Part shown: positions 37,236 to 45,338 of the stretch, piece after piece
Numbering within the stretch: the stretch's first letter is position 1
How the letters are laid out: each line of letters begins with the position of its first letter
Source of the DNA: DASPSM01 sp036008465
GTDB lineage: Bacteria; Planctomycetota; Planctomycetia; Planctomycetales; Planctomycetaceae
NCBI GenBank assembly: GCA_036008465.1
Contig: DASYNP010000187.1
Coordinates: 71,227-135,226 of the forward strand
Direction of reading: 5' to 3'
DNA length: 64,000 bases
Position numbers and translations under genes: made by a program
Notes under the pieces: model-generated
What the model was told of the DNA's origin: nothing
The model's database searches: none
Seen by the model: only the letters and a program-made list of their open reading frames with translations

Positions 37236-37368
37236 CCCCCTCACCCCCGGCCCCTCTCCCGCGAGGGGAGAGGGGAGAAGGTTTGCACGCAGCGCTTTCG
37301 TTCGCGCGCCTCTGCCGACGCTCTCTTCCCCCCTCGCCCATTTCGGGAGAGGGGTTGAGGGTGAGGGG
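37236..37368. repeat. Pair of inverted REP-like GC-rich elements
   Basis: The first element (37236-37275) begins CCCCCTCACCCCCGGCC and folds as CCCCTCTCCC with GGGAGAGGGG around a short loop. The second (37325-37368) is the same element in opposite orientation, ending GTTGAGGGTGAGGGG. Together they can also form one long hairpin in the gap between egtB and the ABC ATPase gene. Such CCCTCACCCC...CCTCTCCC elements are common intergenic repeats in planctomycete and other GC-rich genomes. Confidence 0.8.
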
Positions 37369-37409
37369 AACGCCGTCACTGTCAGACCCGCTCGACTTCG
37401 GACGCCCAC

Positions 37410-38138
37410 ATGCTTGAATTCCGAGGAGTCTCAAAATCCTTCGACGGTACGATCGTGGTTCATCCATTCGATCTCTCGATCGAACCGGGTGAAGTGGTCG
37501 TGCTGTTGGGGCCGAGCGGCTGCGGCAAGACGACAATCTTACGGATGGTCGCCGGCTTGGTCGCGCCGACCACCGGTCAGATCACGGTCGACTCAATTCC
37601 ACTGACCCATCAGACGGTGAGAGCCGTCCGGCGGAAGCTGGGATACGTGATTCAGGAAGGGGGTCTGTTTCCGCATCTCACCGCCGTCGAAAATGTCACG
37701 CTGATGCCGCGACACGACGGATGGTCGCGCAAAAAGGTCGACGAAAGGTTGACCCAATTGGTGCAGATGACCCAATTCCCGACGAGTGGACTCGACCGGT
37801 ACCCGAATGAGCTGTCGGGCGGGCAGCGTCAACGACTGAGCCTGATGAGGGCCTTGTTCCTCGATCCGCGGATTCTCCTGTTGGACGAACCGTTGGGTGC
37901 TCTCGATCCTCTCATTCGGGCCGGCTTACAGCGCGATCTCAATGACGTTTTTTCGCGGACGGCGGCGACGGTTCTGTTGGTCACGCACGACCTGGTGGAA
38001 GCGGGCCGATTCGCGGATCGCGTGTGTGTGATGAATGCGGGCCGCATCGTGCAACAGGGTCCGTTTTCCGAGATTCTCGAAAATCCGGGCGACGAATTCG
38101 TCCGCGAATTCGTCAGTTCGCAGGTCGTCACGCCTTGA
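37410..38138 (+). CDS. OpuC-family ABC transporter ATPase, candidate ergothioneine importer subunit
   Basis: 242 residues. Walker A GPSGCGKTT, a Q-loop region (YVIQEGGLFPHLTAVENV), signature LSGGQRQRLSLMRALFLDP and Walker B LLLDEPLGALDP are all intact. The closest pattern is the osmoprotectant/choline importer (OpuCA-type) ATPase, but it lacks the C-terminal CBS domains seen in many of these. It overlaps the next gene, a binding-protein/permease fusion, by 4 bases (TTGA). Its position between egtB and egtD suggests uptake of ergothioneine or a betaine precursor; osmoprotectant uptake is the alternative. Confidence 0.88.
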   Translation: MLEFRGVSKSFDGTIVVHPFDLSIEPGEVVVLLGPSGCGKTTILRMVAGLVAPTTGQITVDSIPLTHQTVRAVRRKLGYVIQEGGLFPHLTAVENVTLMPRHDGWSRKKVDERLTQLVQMTQFPTSGLDRYPNELSGGQRQRLSLMRALFLDPRILLLDEPLGALDPLIRAGLQRDLNDVFSRTAATVLLVTHDLVEAGRFADRVCVMNAGRIVQQGPFSEILENPGDEFVREFVSSQVVTP

Positions 38139-39679
38139 GAAACCGATCCTTCGTCAAATTGATCGCGGTGACGGCGGTGCTGCTGATTGCAGGCCTCGCC
38201 CCACTTCCGCACCGCGCCGTCCAGCTGCGGGTTGGGTCGAAGAAGTTTACCGAGTCGGTCATTCTGGGCGAGATGCTGCGGCTCGTGGCCGAAGATGCCG
38301 GCGTCAAAGTGGCGCATTATCGCGAGTTCGGCGGGACTCGGATCGTATTCGACGCGCTGGTGGCCGGCGAAATCGACGTGTATCCCGAGTACACGGGCAC
38401 GATCACCGCGGAGATTCTCGCCGGCCAAAATGCGACTGACGACAAAACAATGCACGACTTGCTGCGCCAAAAAGGAATCGGCATTTCTAAGTCGCTCGGC
38501 TTCAGCGACACGTACGCGTTGGCGCTCACGCGCAAGCGGGCGGCGGAACTGGGCATTTCGCGGATTTCGGATCTCAAACGATTGCCCGAGCTGCGGCTCG
38601 CGCTGACCCACGAATTTCTCGATCGCGGCGACGGCTGGCCGGCTCTCAAGCGCCGCTACGACCTTCAGCAGCGCGACGTCGTCGGCGTCGACCATGACGT
38701 CGCGTATCGCCAACTCCTGGCCGGCGAGGTCGACATCATCGACGTCTACTCGACCGATGCGATGATCCGTCGCGGCGACCTGGTGTTGCTCAAGGATGAC
38801 GTGTCGTTCTTCCCCCGTTATGACGCCGTTTGGCTGTATCGGCTCGACGCCGCGGAGCGCGTGCCGGAACTGACGGCCGCCATGCGTCGGCTGGAGGGAA
38901 CCGTGTCCGAGGCGACGATGCAGTCGCTCAATGACGAGGTCGAAGCGGGCCGCAAGACGGAAATGCAGGCGGCAGCCGACTTCCTTAGCCGGCAAGTCGG
39001 GCTGCATGTTGAGGTGCAAACCACGTCGCGAACGCGGATGATCGCAGGGCACATCCTCGAGCACCTCGACCTGGTGCGGCGCTCGCTTTTTCCGGCAATC
39101 GTCGTGGGCGTCGCGCTCGGAATTCTATGTCAGCGGCGTCCACGAACCGGCCGACTGGTGTTGGCCTCCGTCGGATTGTTGCAAACGATTCCTTCGCTCG
39201 CCCTGCTGGTCCTGCTTTTGCCGATCGTCGCGGCACTTGGGTATCGCAGTATCGGCGAAGGTTCCGTGACCGCGGTGACCGCGCTCTTTTGTTATTGCTT
39301 GTTGCCCATCGTGAGAGACACCTACACGGGGATCGACGGGATTCAGCGGGGAACGATCGAATCGGCCACCGTTTTGGGCCTGGGCCCCACGGCGCGGCTG
39401 GTCGAGATCGAGCTGCCGATCGCTTTGCCGATGCTGTTGGCCGGGATTCGCACTTCGGCGGTGCAAAACGTCGGTTTCGCGACCCTGGGCGCCATCATCG
39501 GCGCCGGCGGTTTGGGCCAGCCGATTCTGCGTGGAATTCGTGTGAATGATGTGTCGCTGATTCTGGCGGGAGCCATTCCGGCGGCCCTCCTGGCCTTGCT
39601 CTTGCAAGGATCGATCGATGCGATCGAATGGGCCATTGTGCCGCGCGGCTTGAAGCGCCAAGCGGCCGTCCAAGAATGA
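38135..39679 (+). CDS. OpuC-type substrate-binding protein fused to ABC permease, candidate ergothioneine importer
   Basis: 514 residues from the TTG that overlaps the ATPase stop; upstream in-frame codons are shadows of that gene. The N-terminal helix (8-22) precedes an OpuAC-like binding domain: VGSKKFTESVILGEML at 33-48, EYTGTITAEIL, and VYSTDAMIRRGDLV. From about residue 314 follows a permease with several helices and the cytoplasmic contact loop ATVLGLGPTARLVEIELP, ending AAIIGAGGLGQPIL-like. The order binding protein then permease is the reverse of the order I recall for the described ergothioneine importer EgtU (permease first). The location between egtB and egtD supports a betaine-like substrate, with ergothioneine as the best guess. 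Confidence 0.85.
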   Translation: MRNRSFVKLIAVTAVLLIAGLAPLPHRAVQLRVGSKKFTESVILGEMLRLVAEDAGVKVAHYREFGGTRIVFDALVAGEIDVYPEYTGTITAEILAGQNATDDKTMHDLLRQKGIGISKSLGFSDTYALALTRKRAAELGISRISDLKRLPELRLALTHEFLDRGDGWPALKRRYDLQQRDVVGVDHDVAYRQLLAGEVDIIDVYSTDAMIRRGDLVLLKDDVSFFPRYDAVWLYRLDAAERVPELTAAMRRLEGTVSEATMQSLNDEVEAGRKTEMQAAADFLSRQVGLHVEVQTTSRTRMIAGHILEHLDLVRRSLFPAIVVGVALGILCQRRPRTGRLVLASVGLLQTIPSLALLVLLLPIVAALGYRSIGEGSVTAVTALFCYCLLPIVRDTYTGIDGIQRGTIESATVLGLGPTARLVEIELPIALPMLLAGIRTSAVQNVGFATLGAIIGAGGLGQPILRGIRVNDVSLILAGAIPAALLALLLQGSIDAIEWAIVPRGLKRQAAVQE

Positions 39680-39736
39680 GGTGCTGGCGTAGAAGGAGTG
39701 AGGCTATTCGGAATTCAGAGTCTCAATTCCGCGCTG

Positions 39737-39796
39737 CCCTCGCTTACGCGTCGGGTTAGTGCAGGCGGACTTACCAACCCGAAGCGTGAGCGAGGG
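39737..39796. repeat. Inverted repeat after the transporter genes
   Basis: Arms CCCTCGCTTACGCGTCGGG (39737-39755) and CCCGAAGCGTGAGCGAGGG (39778-39796) match at 17 of 19 positions and enclose 22 bases. It may act as a terminator or be a dispersed REP-like element. Confidence 0.75.
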
Positions 39797-39843
39797 TCCT
39801 AGACGTATCGAATCTCCGGAAAGCCTGAGGGAGAGGTGAGCGA

Positions 39844-40128
39844 ATGGTGAAAGCGATCTGGAACGACCATGTCATCGCCGAAAGCGACGACACGGTGGTC
39901 GTCGAAGGCAATCATTATTTTCCACCCGAGAGCGTGAAGTCCGAGTATCTGGCCGCGAGCGGCCACACGACAGTCTGCGGCTGGAAGGGAACCGCCCAGT
40001 ACTATGACCTTGTCGTTGACGGACGGACCAATCCAGGCGCGGCCTGGTATTATCCGACTCCGAAGGAAGCGGCCAGGCAGATTGAAGGGCGAATCGCGTT
40101 TTGGAAAGGCGTGAAGGTCGTGGGCTAA
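39844..40128 (+). CDS. DUF427 family protein
   Basis: 94 residues, the family's usual short length. The DUF427 pattern is clear: IWNDHVIAESDDTVVVEGNHYFPPESV, a GWKGTAQYYDLVVDG block, and AAWYYPTPKEAARQIEGRIAFWKGVKV at the end. A ribosome site (GGGAGAGG) precedes the ATG. It lies convergently 26 bases from the end of egtD. The family's biochemical function is not established as far as I know. It may belong to the same redox neighbourhood. Confidence 0.92.
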   Translation: MVKAIWNDHVIAESDDTVVVEGNHYFPPESVKSEYLAASGHTTVCGWKGTAQYYDLVVDGRTNPGAAWYYPTPKEAARQIEGRIAFWKGVKVVG

Positions 40129-40154
40129 CAACGCGTCGCTTGGCTGGCCGCCGG

Positions 40155-41159
40155 TCAATGCGAGTCAAAGACCCTGCCGGGCACCGCGCCGTTTTGCAAC
40201 ACGGCAAAGTGCAATACCGCGAATCGCCGGTTCTTGTCGGTCCACTCCCGGCGGAGCGTCAATCCGGCGGCCGCGGCAACGGCCGCAAATTCGTCCACGG
40301 TGTATTTGTGCGAATACTCCGTGCAGATCGTTTCGCCCCGGTCAAACTCGATGGTTTCGCCTCCGAAACTCACAGCTTGCGCGCGTCGGCTGACGAGGTA
40401 AATCTCCACTCGGCCCAAATTCGCGTTATAGCGAGCCCGGTGGAAAAACTGACTGAGATCAAAATCCGCGCCCAGCTCGCGATTCATCCGGCGCAGCAGG
40501 TTGAGATTGAACTCGGCTGTCACGCCGAGGAGATCGTTGTAGGCAGCTTCGATCGTCGCCACGTCTTTTTTGAGGTCGATTCCGATCAACAGACCGCCGC
40601 CATTGCCGCACATGCGACTGATGCGACGAAGCACGGCGACTGCTTGAGCGGGCAGGAAGTTGCCGATTGTCGAGCCAGGAAAGTAAACCGCGGAATGAGT
40701 CGCAGTCCGCCGCGAACGCGGCAAGGCAAAATGCTGCGTAAAATCCGCGCAGACGGGCAAGATCTCGATTCGAGGATAGTCGCGAGCCAGTTCGCGCGCG
40801 GTCTGCTGTAAGTGTTCGCGGGAGATGTCCACGGGAACGTATGCCGCCGCATCGGGCAGTGCGTCCAGGAGATAGCGCGTTTTGACGCTGCTGCCGCTTC
40901 CATACTCGACCAACATCGCGCCGGGGCCGATCTGCGCTCCCATCTCCGGCGCAAACTGGTCCATCAGCGCCAATTCCGAACGAGTCAAATAGTACTCGTC
41001 GAGTTGGCAGATCCGATCGAACAGCTCAGAGCCGCGCTGATCGTAGAAGTATTTGCACGGCAAACTCTTGGGGCATGTTCGCAGCCCGCTGATCGCGTCA
41101 CGCAAAAATACGCGCGCGGCTTTCGAGGCGCGCCGCTGATCGGCAACGGAAAGGTCCAT
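40155..41159 (-). CDS. egtD: L-histidine N-alpha-methyltransferase EgtD
   Basis: 334 residues. The SAM-binding core has the EgtD motif LVEYGSGSSVKTRYLLDAL, the acidic turn YVPVDISREHL and the conserved YFPGSTIGNFLP block. A C-terminal NRELGADFD... HRARYN segment is typical of the histidine pocket. EgtD methylates histidine three times to hercynine, the substrate of EgtB encoded at 35947-37206. It is transcribed leftwards, opposite to egtB, 153 bases after a redox enzyme gene on the same strand. Confidence 0.95.
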   Translation of the reverse strand: MDLSVADQRRASKAARVFLRDAISGLRTCPKSLPCKYFYDQRGSELFDRICQLDEYYLTRSELALMDQFAPEMGAQIGPGAMLVEYGSGSSVKTRYLLDALPDAAAYVPVDISREHLQQTARELARDYPRIEILPVCADFTQHFALPRSRRTATHSAVYFPGSTIGNFLPAQAVAVLRRISRMCGNGGGLLIGIDLKKDVATIEAAYNDLLGVTAEFNLNLLRRMNRELGADFDLSQFFHRARYNANLGRVEIYLVSRRAQAVSFGGETIEFDRGETICTEYSHKYTVDEFAAVAAAAGLTLRREWTDKNRRFAVLHFAVLQNGAVPGRVFDSH

Positions 41160-41312
41160 AATCGCTCATCTCTCTGGGCCGTCAATCAAGTGGGTTGTGT
41201 CAGCAGACGCTTCCGGCAACCAAGGTGTCGATTCGTAGACTGACTATTCTATTCGGTGGACCTGCCCCAGGGACGTGAAAAATCCGCGCTCATGCCAGTC
41301 GATGGCGCGAGT

Positions 41313-42962
41313 TCACATTTCCTTCAAACACTCGTGGACGAACTGAACCGCCATCGCTCCCTCGCCGACCGACGAGGCAACTCGTTTGACCGAACCGGAA
41401 CGCACGTCCCCAGCGGCGAAAACGCCCCGCCGACTGGTCTCGAGCAAAAAGGGCTGGCGAGGACCAATCCAGTTTTGCGACTGCGCCAGCGACGGTCCGG
41501 TTTGAACGAACCCCTTTTTATCCTTGTCGATCTCCGGCGGGAGCCACTCGGTCCGCGGGGATGCCCCAATAAAGCTGAACACTGCGGGGACTTTCAGCGT
41601 TCGCGTCTCTCCCGTCTTTTTATTGATCAGCTCGACGGCGCTCAGGTGGCCGTCACCGCACATCCGCTTGACCTCAGTGTTGCAAAGCACCTCGATGTTG
41701 GAGGTCTGCTCGATCCGATGGACCAGATAGCTCGACATGCTCTTGTACAGATCGTCACCGCGAATCACCACGTAGACCTTGCGAGCCTGTCCGGCGAGGA
41801 AGACCGCGGCCTGTCCGGCGGAATTGCCGCCACCGACGACCACGACGTCCGACCCGCCGCACATCTGCGCCTCCATCGGCGTGGCAGCGTAGTAGACGCC
41901 GCGGCCCTCGAACGTCTCGCACCCCTCGACGTTCAGCAGGCGATAGTCGGCCCCGGTGGCGATCAGCAGGCATTTGGCGGTGACTGTCTCGTCCCCGTCG
42001 AGGTGCAGCACCGAGTACATGTTGTCGAAGGTCAGCGTCGCGACGGAAGTGGGAATGGACAGGTGCGCGCCGAACTTGTTGACTTGCATGACGGCAAGCT
42101 CTGCCAGCTCGCCCCCCGTGATACCGGCGGGAAAGCCCAGGTAATTTTCGATGCGCATGCTACGGCCGGCCTGACCGCCTGGTGCGGTCCGCTCCAGCAC
42201 GACGATTCGCAAGCCTTCGGAGGCACCGTAAACTGCGGCCGCCAACCCGGCCGGCCCGCCCCCGACCACGACCAGGTCATAGACCGTCTGTTCCAATTCA
42301 TGGCGCAGGCCGAGGGCATCGGCCAGATCGCGATTGGTCGGGTTGCGCAACAGCAACTTGCCGCCCCACATCACCACGGGCGTATCGGCTTCGCTCAACT
42401 CGAACCGTTTGAGCAATGCATTGACCTGGGGATCGGCCTCGAGATCGAGCCAGGTGTAGGGCACTCGGTTCTTGCTCAGGAAATCGCGGATCCGGAAGGT
42501 GCCCTGCGAATAGCGCGATCCGATCACGCGCGGGCCCACGAAGGTCCCTGGCTCGCGCAGCAATTGCCGACGGGCAATGAACGCCCGCAGGATCGTATCG
42601 CCCAACTCGGGGTGGTGACTGAGGAGCTGTCGCAGGGCTTCGGGTGACACCTCGTAGATTTCGCTTTCGCGGCGGACGACGGCCCTGACCAGCGCGGGAC
42701 TACCGGTCACCTGCGCCACCTCGCCCGTGAAATCGCCGGGCCCGAGCATCACGACCGTTGTCGGCGAGTCTCCCGATACGTCCACGATCTCGACTTCGCC
42801 CGACTTGACCACGCAAAAGTTGTAGTTGCGATCGCCGATCTCAAACAGCGTTTCTCCCGCCCGATAACGCTTCAGCACCATCAGCGGGCACTGCCCGAGC
42901 GACGCCAATTCGGCCTCGCTGAGCTTGGGAAAGGCGATGCTTCGCAGTTCGCGGCTTTCCAT
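41313..42962 (-). CDS. Cyclic-nucleotide-domain thioredoxin-reductase-like flavoprotein without redox cysteines
   Basis: 549 residues from the ATG at 42962, preceded by AGGAGC. A longer start at 42986 is less likely. Order: cyclic-nucleotide-binding-like domain (about 10-130, RYRAGETLFEIGD and GPGDFTGEVAQ); a thioredoxin/glutaredoxin-like domain (about 145-220, VIGSRYSQGTFRIRDFLSKN) lacking CxxC; a TrxR-type FAD/NAD module with VVGGGPAGLAAAVYGASEG and VVVVGGGNSAGQAAVFLAG. Where TrxR has its CxxC pair, this protein reads YYAATPMEAQ, so it cannot reduce thioredoxin by the classical route. It is likely a ligand-sensing oxidoreductase; the partner is unknown. The UBP zinc-finger gene lies 34 bases upstream. 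Confidence 0.9.
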   Translation of the reverse strand: MESRELRSIAFPKLSEAELASLGQCPLMVLKRYRAGETLFEIGDRNYNFCVVKSGEVEIVDVSGDSPTTVVMLGPGDFTGEVAQVTGSPALVRAVVRRESEIYEVSPEALRQLLSHHPELGDTILRAFIARRQLLREPGTFVGPRVIGSRYSQGTFRIRDFLSKNRVPYTWLDLEADPQVNALLKRFELSEADTPVVMWGGKLLLRNPTNRDLADALGLRHELEQTVYDLVVVGGGPAGLAAAVYGASEGLRIVVLERTAPGGQAGRSMRIENYLGFPAGITGGELAELAVMQVNKFGAHLSIPTSVATLTFDNMYSVLHLDGDETVTAKCLLIATGADYRLLNVEGCETFEGRGVYYAATPMEAQMCGGSDVVVVGGGNSAGQAAVFLAGQARKVYVVIRGDDLYKSMSSYLVHRIEQTSNIEVLCNTEVKRMCGDGHLSAVELINKKTGETRTLKVPAVFSFIGASPRTEWLPPEIDKDKKGFVQTGPSLAQSQNWIGPRQPFLLETSRRGVFAAGDVRSGSVKRVASSVGEGAMAVQFVHECLKEM

Positions 42963-42996
42963 CGTCGCTCCTGTTATGCAGAGCAATTCTCAGAAT

Positions 42997-43284
42997 TTAG
43001 TCGCGCAGGTAGGGCACGAATTGCTCCGGGACAGTCAGCTGCTCCTCGTCGACGAAGCACCAGGCCCACCGCTCGTCCGGCTCGAAGGAAGCCATCACGG
43101 GATGATGCGACTGGTGGAAATGTCGCGTGGCATGTCGGCCCGGCGAGCTGTCACAACAGCCGACGTGACCGCAGGAGAGGCAGAGCCGCAAATGAACCCA
43201 AGGTGTACCCTGTTTCAGACACTCTTCACACCCCTGAGTCCGGGGCGGAGTCGGAACGAGACCCTGCAAATGATGGCAGCTCAC
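42997..43284 (-). CDS. UBP-type zinc-finger protein
   Basis: 95 residues starting at GTG, supported by AGGAG 7 bases before it. A single UBP-type zinc finger fills the protein: CEECLKQGTPWVHLRLCLSC, GHVGCCDSSPGRHATRHF, and HHPVMASFEPDERWAWCF. The Cys/His ligands are intact. In eukaryotes this fold binds the ubiquitin C-terminus; in bacteria it is a stand-alone small protein often next to this type of TrxR-like gene, as here. Presumably a partner of the flavoprotein, but its ligand is unknown. Confidence 0.93.
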   Translation of the reverse strand: MSCHHLQGLVPTPPRTQGCEECLKQGTPWVHLRLCLSCGHVGCCDSSPGRHATRHFHQSHHPVMASFEPDERWAWCFVDEEQLTVPEQFVPYLRD

Positions 43285-43851
43285 AACGGATCTCCTGGTG
43301 AACGATCGTTTCGTTCCACGTCGCGATGTCGTTGCAAATCGTGAGCCTGATGATGACCCCCGACGGCAGCCATCGTCGCAATTGATTTTTGGGTTTCCTG
43401 CTCCGTTTTGATAGGGCAGGGAATTATAGGCGCGAACCCGAGATGCCGGTTTCCTCGAAGTACCGGTTTAGCAATCCGGCGATCGATTGTCATAAGTCCT
43501 TGATTGGCCCACGACTTGCGGAAAACTCAGGAGGCGTCTTACCGTTCCTGCTTACCCGAGAGGGCGGAAAGTGGCCCCCGATTTGCGGGTCTACGTTCCA
43601 AGCAGGGCGGAGCCTTTCCGACGCGCCGAGGCGGGCAATCTCGCGCTGGTCCAACGCTGCCGAACTGGCAGCCGGCATTAACGCGTCAAGCTTTCCGGGG
43701 CTGATGCGAACTACGTCCCAGCCGGGCGCGAACAGTGGCGAAAATTTAGTGTCTTAGTGCTAAGAATTTTGATCTCTTGCTCTTGCGTTAAGAATTTCGC
43801 ACCGTCACACTCGGGGTTAAGCGGGCGAATTTCGATTTCAATGAGGGCAGA
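43285..43851. other. Divergent intergenic region
   Basis: 567 bases between the leftward UBP zinc-finger gene and a rightward membrane protein gene. A 122-codon plus-strand frame (43389-43757) has no family features and I treat it as chance. The last 110 bases before 43852 are AT-richer than the surroundings and probably hold a promoter. Confidence 0.45.
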
Positions 43852-45114
43852 ATGGAATCGACGCAGGTCGGCCGCAGTGGCTTGGAGCGCGGTCTGGCGG
43901 AATTGGAAGCGCTCGGCCTGGTCCGACCGGCCAGCGTGCTATTGTCCGAGTACCTTTCCGCCCTGACGGCCGAGGACGTTCTCGACGTTGCCACGGCCGA
44001 GCGGGTCTCTTTGGCCTACAACCGCGCGAAGTACTCCGCCGCCGCGGACGACTATTCCGACGTGCGCGAGGCCGTTGCGTCCCTCGATCGGGTCGCCCAA
44101 CGGCTAGCGGCCCAGAGCCCGCAAGACCGGCAGCAAATCGCAAAGCGAATTCAGGACCGAATTCAAGCCCAACCCGCCGAACAACTTGCCGAGCGCGAGA
44201 CGGAGAGTCTGGGCGGCGGCTCGAAAACCGCCCCTCCGCCGAAAGGATCCCCTCAATCGGCGCGACGACATCAAGCCACTCGCTCGAGCGTCGAACAGGC
44301 CATCTGCTCTTTGGAGTCTTCCGACACGAACGGCCCGCTCGCTTCGCCCACGGCGGCACCGCCAGCGACTGGCAAACGATCGCGGTCGCCTCGTGTCTCG
44401 CTCGCATTAGCCGCCGTGGCGGCGACCGTGACGTTCTTTGGCGGTTACTTTTTCCGCGACGCCGTCAACAAGTTGCCGGTCGTCGGGACGGACGGCGCGA
44501 GTTACGGATCCGAAGAACCAGGCGCCCGCGACCCTTGGAAGGACTTGGAACTATGGCTGAACGGCATTCGATCGCCGGCCGATGAAGAGGCGCGGTCCCG
44601 ACAAGATGACAGAGCCAGGTGCGCCGTCCCGGTGAGCCTCGTCCGTCGTTGCGGCGCACTGGATCGACTCGGGTACGAGCTGGGGATCGCCTACGAACCC
44701 AATAACGCCAGCGTGCTCAACGATCTCGCCTCCATGTACCTGGAGGACCGAACGAATCCAAAACGTGCGTTGGAACTGGCCAAAAGAGCCTTGGACCTGA
44801 CGCGCAAAACCGCCTTTCTCGATACAGCCGCCGAGGCTCAGTATCGGTGCGGCAATGTCCGCGAAGCGATCCGACTCGAGCAGGAATCGCTCACCAAAAC
44901 GGTCGCGTCAGCAGGAGACGACCAAGAGTTCCGCCAGTACCGGGAAAGTCAGCTCAAGAAATTCCAAGACGCCGAACAGATTCGCACGGCGGCCCAGGCT
45001 CCCCTGTCTCCTCTTCCGGGGAGCGGGATCAGCGCGCCGAGCATCAACCCCGGCAAGAGCGAAAGCCGCGGCCCGCTGGCAAGCGGCCCTTCGAGCAAGC
45101 CAACCGGCTCGTAG
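43852..45114 (+). CDS. Membrane-anchored protein with TPR-like repeats, unknown function
   Basis: 420 residues. An N-terminal helical cytoplasmic region (about 1-115) contains AYNRAKYSAAADDYSDVREAV-like helices. A Pro/Ser-rich linker follows, then a single membrane helix (about 181-203), and an extracytoplasmic tail with two TPR-like units (YEPNNASVLNDLASMYLED and RALELAKRALDLTRKTAFL, then DTAAEAQYRCGNVREAIRLEQ). The end is low-complexity Ser/Pro. I do not recognise the family. The topology suits a scaffold across the inner membrane. Confidence 0.7.
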   Translation: MESTQVGRSGLERGLAELEALGLVRPASVLLSEYLSALTAEDVLDVATAERVSLAYNRAKYSAAADDYSDVREAVASLDRVAQRLAAQSPQDRQQIAKRIQDRIQAQPAEQLAERETESLGGGSKTAPPPKGSPQSARRHQATRSSVEQAICSLESSDTNGPLASPTAAPPATGKRSRSPRVSLALAAVAATVTFFGGYFFRDAVNKLPVVGTDGASYGSEEPGARDPWKDLELWLNGIRSPADEEARSRQDDRARCAVPVSLVRRCGALDRLGYELGIAYEPNNASVLNDLASMYLEDRTNPKRALELAKRALDLTRKTAFLDTAAEAQYRCGNVREAIRLEQESLTKTVASAGDDQEFRQYRESQLKKFQDAEQIRTAAQAPLSPLPGSGISAPSINPGKSESRGPLASGPSSKPTGS

Positions 45115-45169
45115 TCGACGTGCGTAGCACTCTGCCGACTGCGGACATTATTTTCACGCCGCTTTAGGG

Positions 45170-45331
45170 TTGAAGGATCTGCACCGGGTGATCTCGTCGC
45201 TGCGCAATCGCGGCGAGTTTGGTGGAGACGCCCTGGAGACGTTGTTGATCGTTCCTCCCGCGGGGACGATCAAACCGAAACTGCTCCTTTTGATCGGCAT
45301 CGGCGACGAAAGTTCGCTTTCAGAGACGTGA
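45170..45331 (+). pseudogene. Fragment resembling the N-terminal domain of an M17-type aminopeptidase
   Basis: The plus frame from a TTG at 45170 to a TGA reads LKDLHRVISSLRNRGEFGGD, then ALETLLIVPPAGTIKPKLLL and LIGIGDESSLSET. This pattern matches the start of the M17 N-terminal (macro-like) domain, but it stops after 53 codons and no catalytic domain follows; the next gene lies on the opposite strand. It is probably a remnant. Similarity is judged by eye only. Confidence 0.4.
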
Positions 45332-45338
45332 AGGCCGT

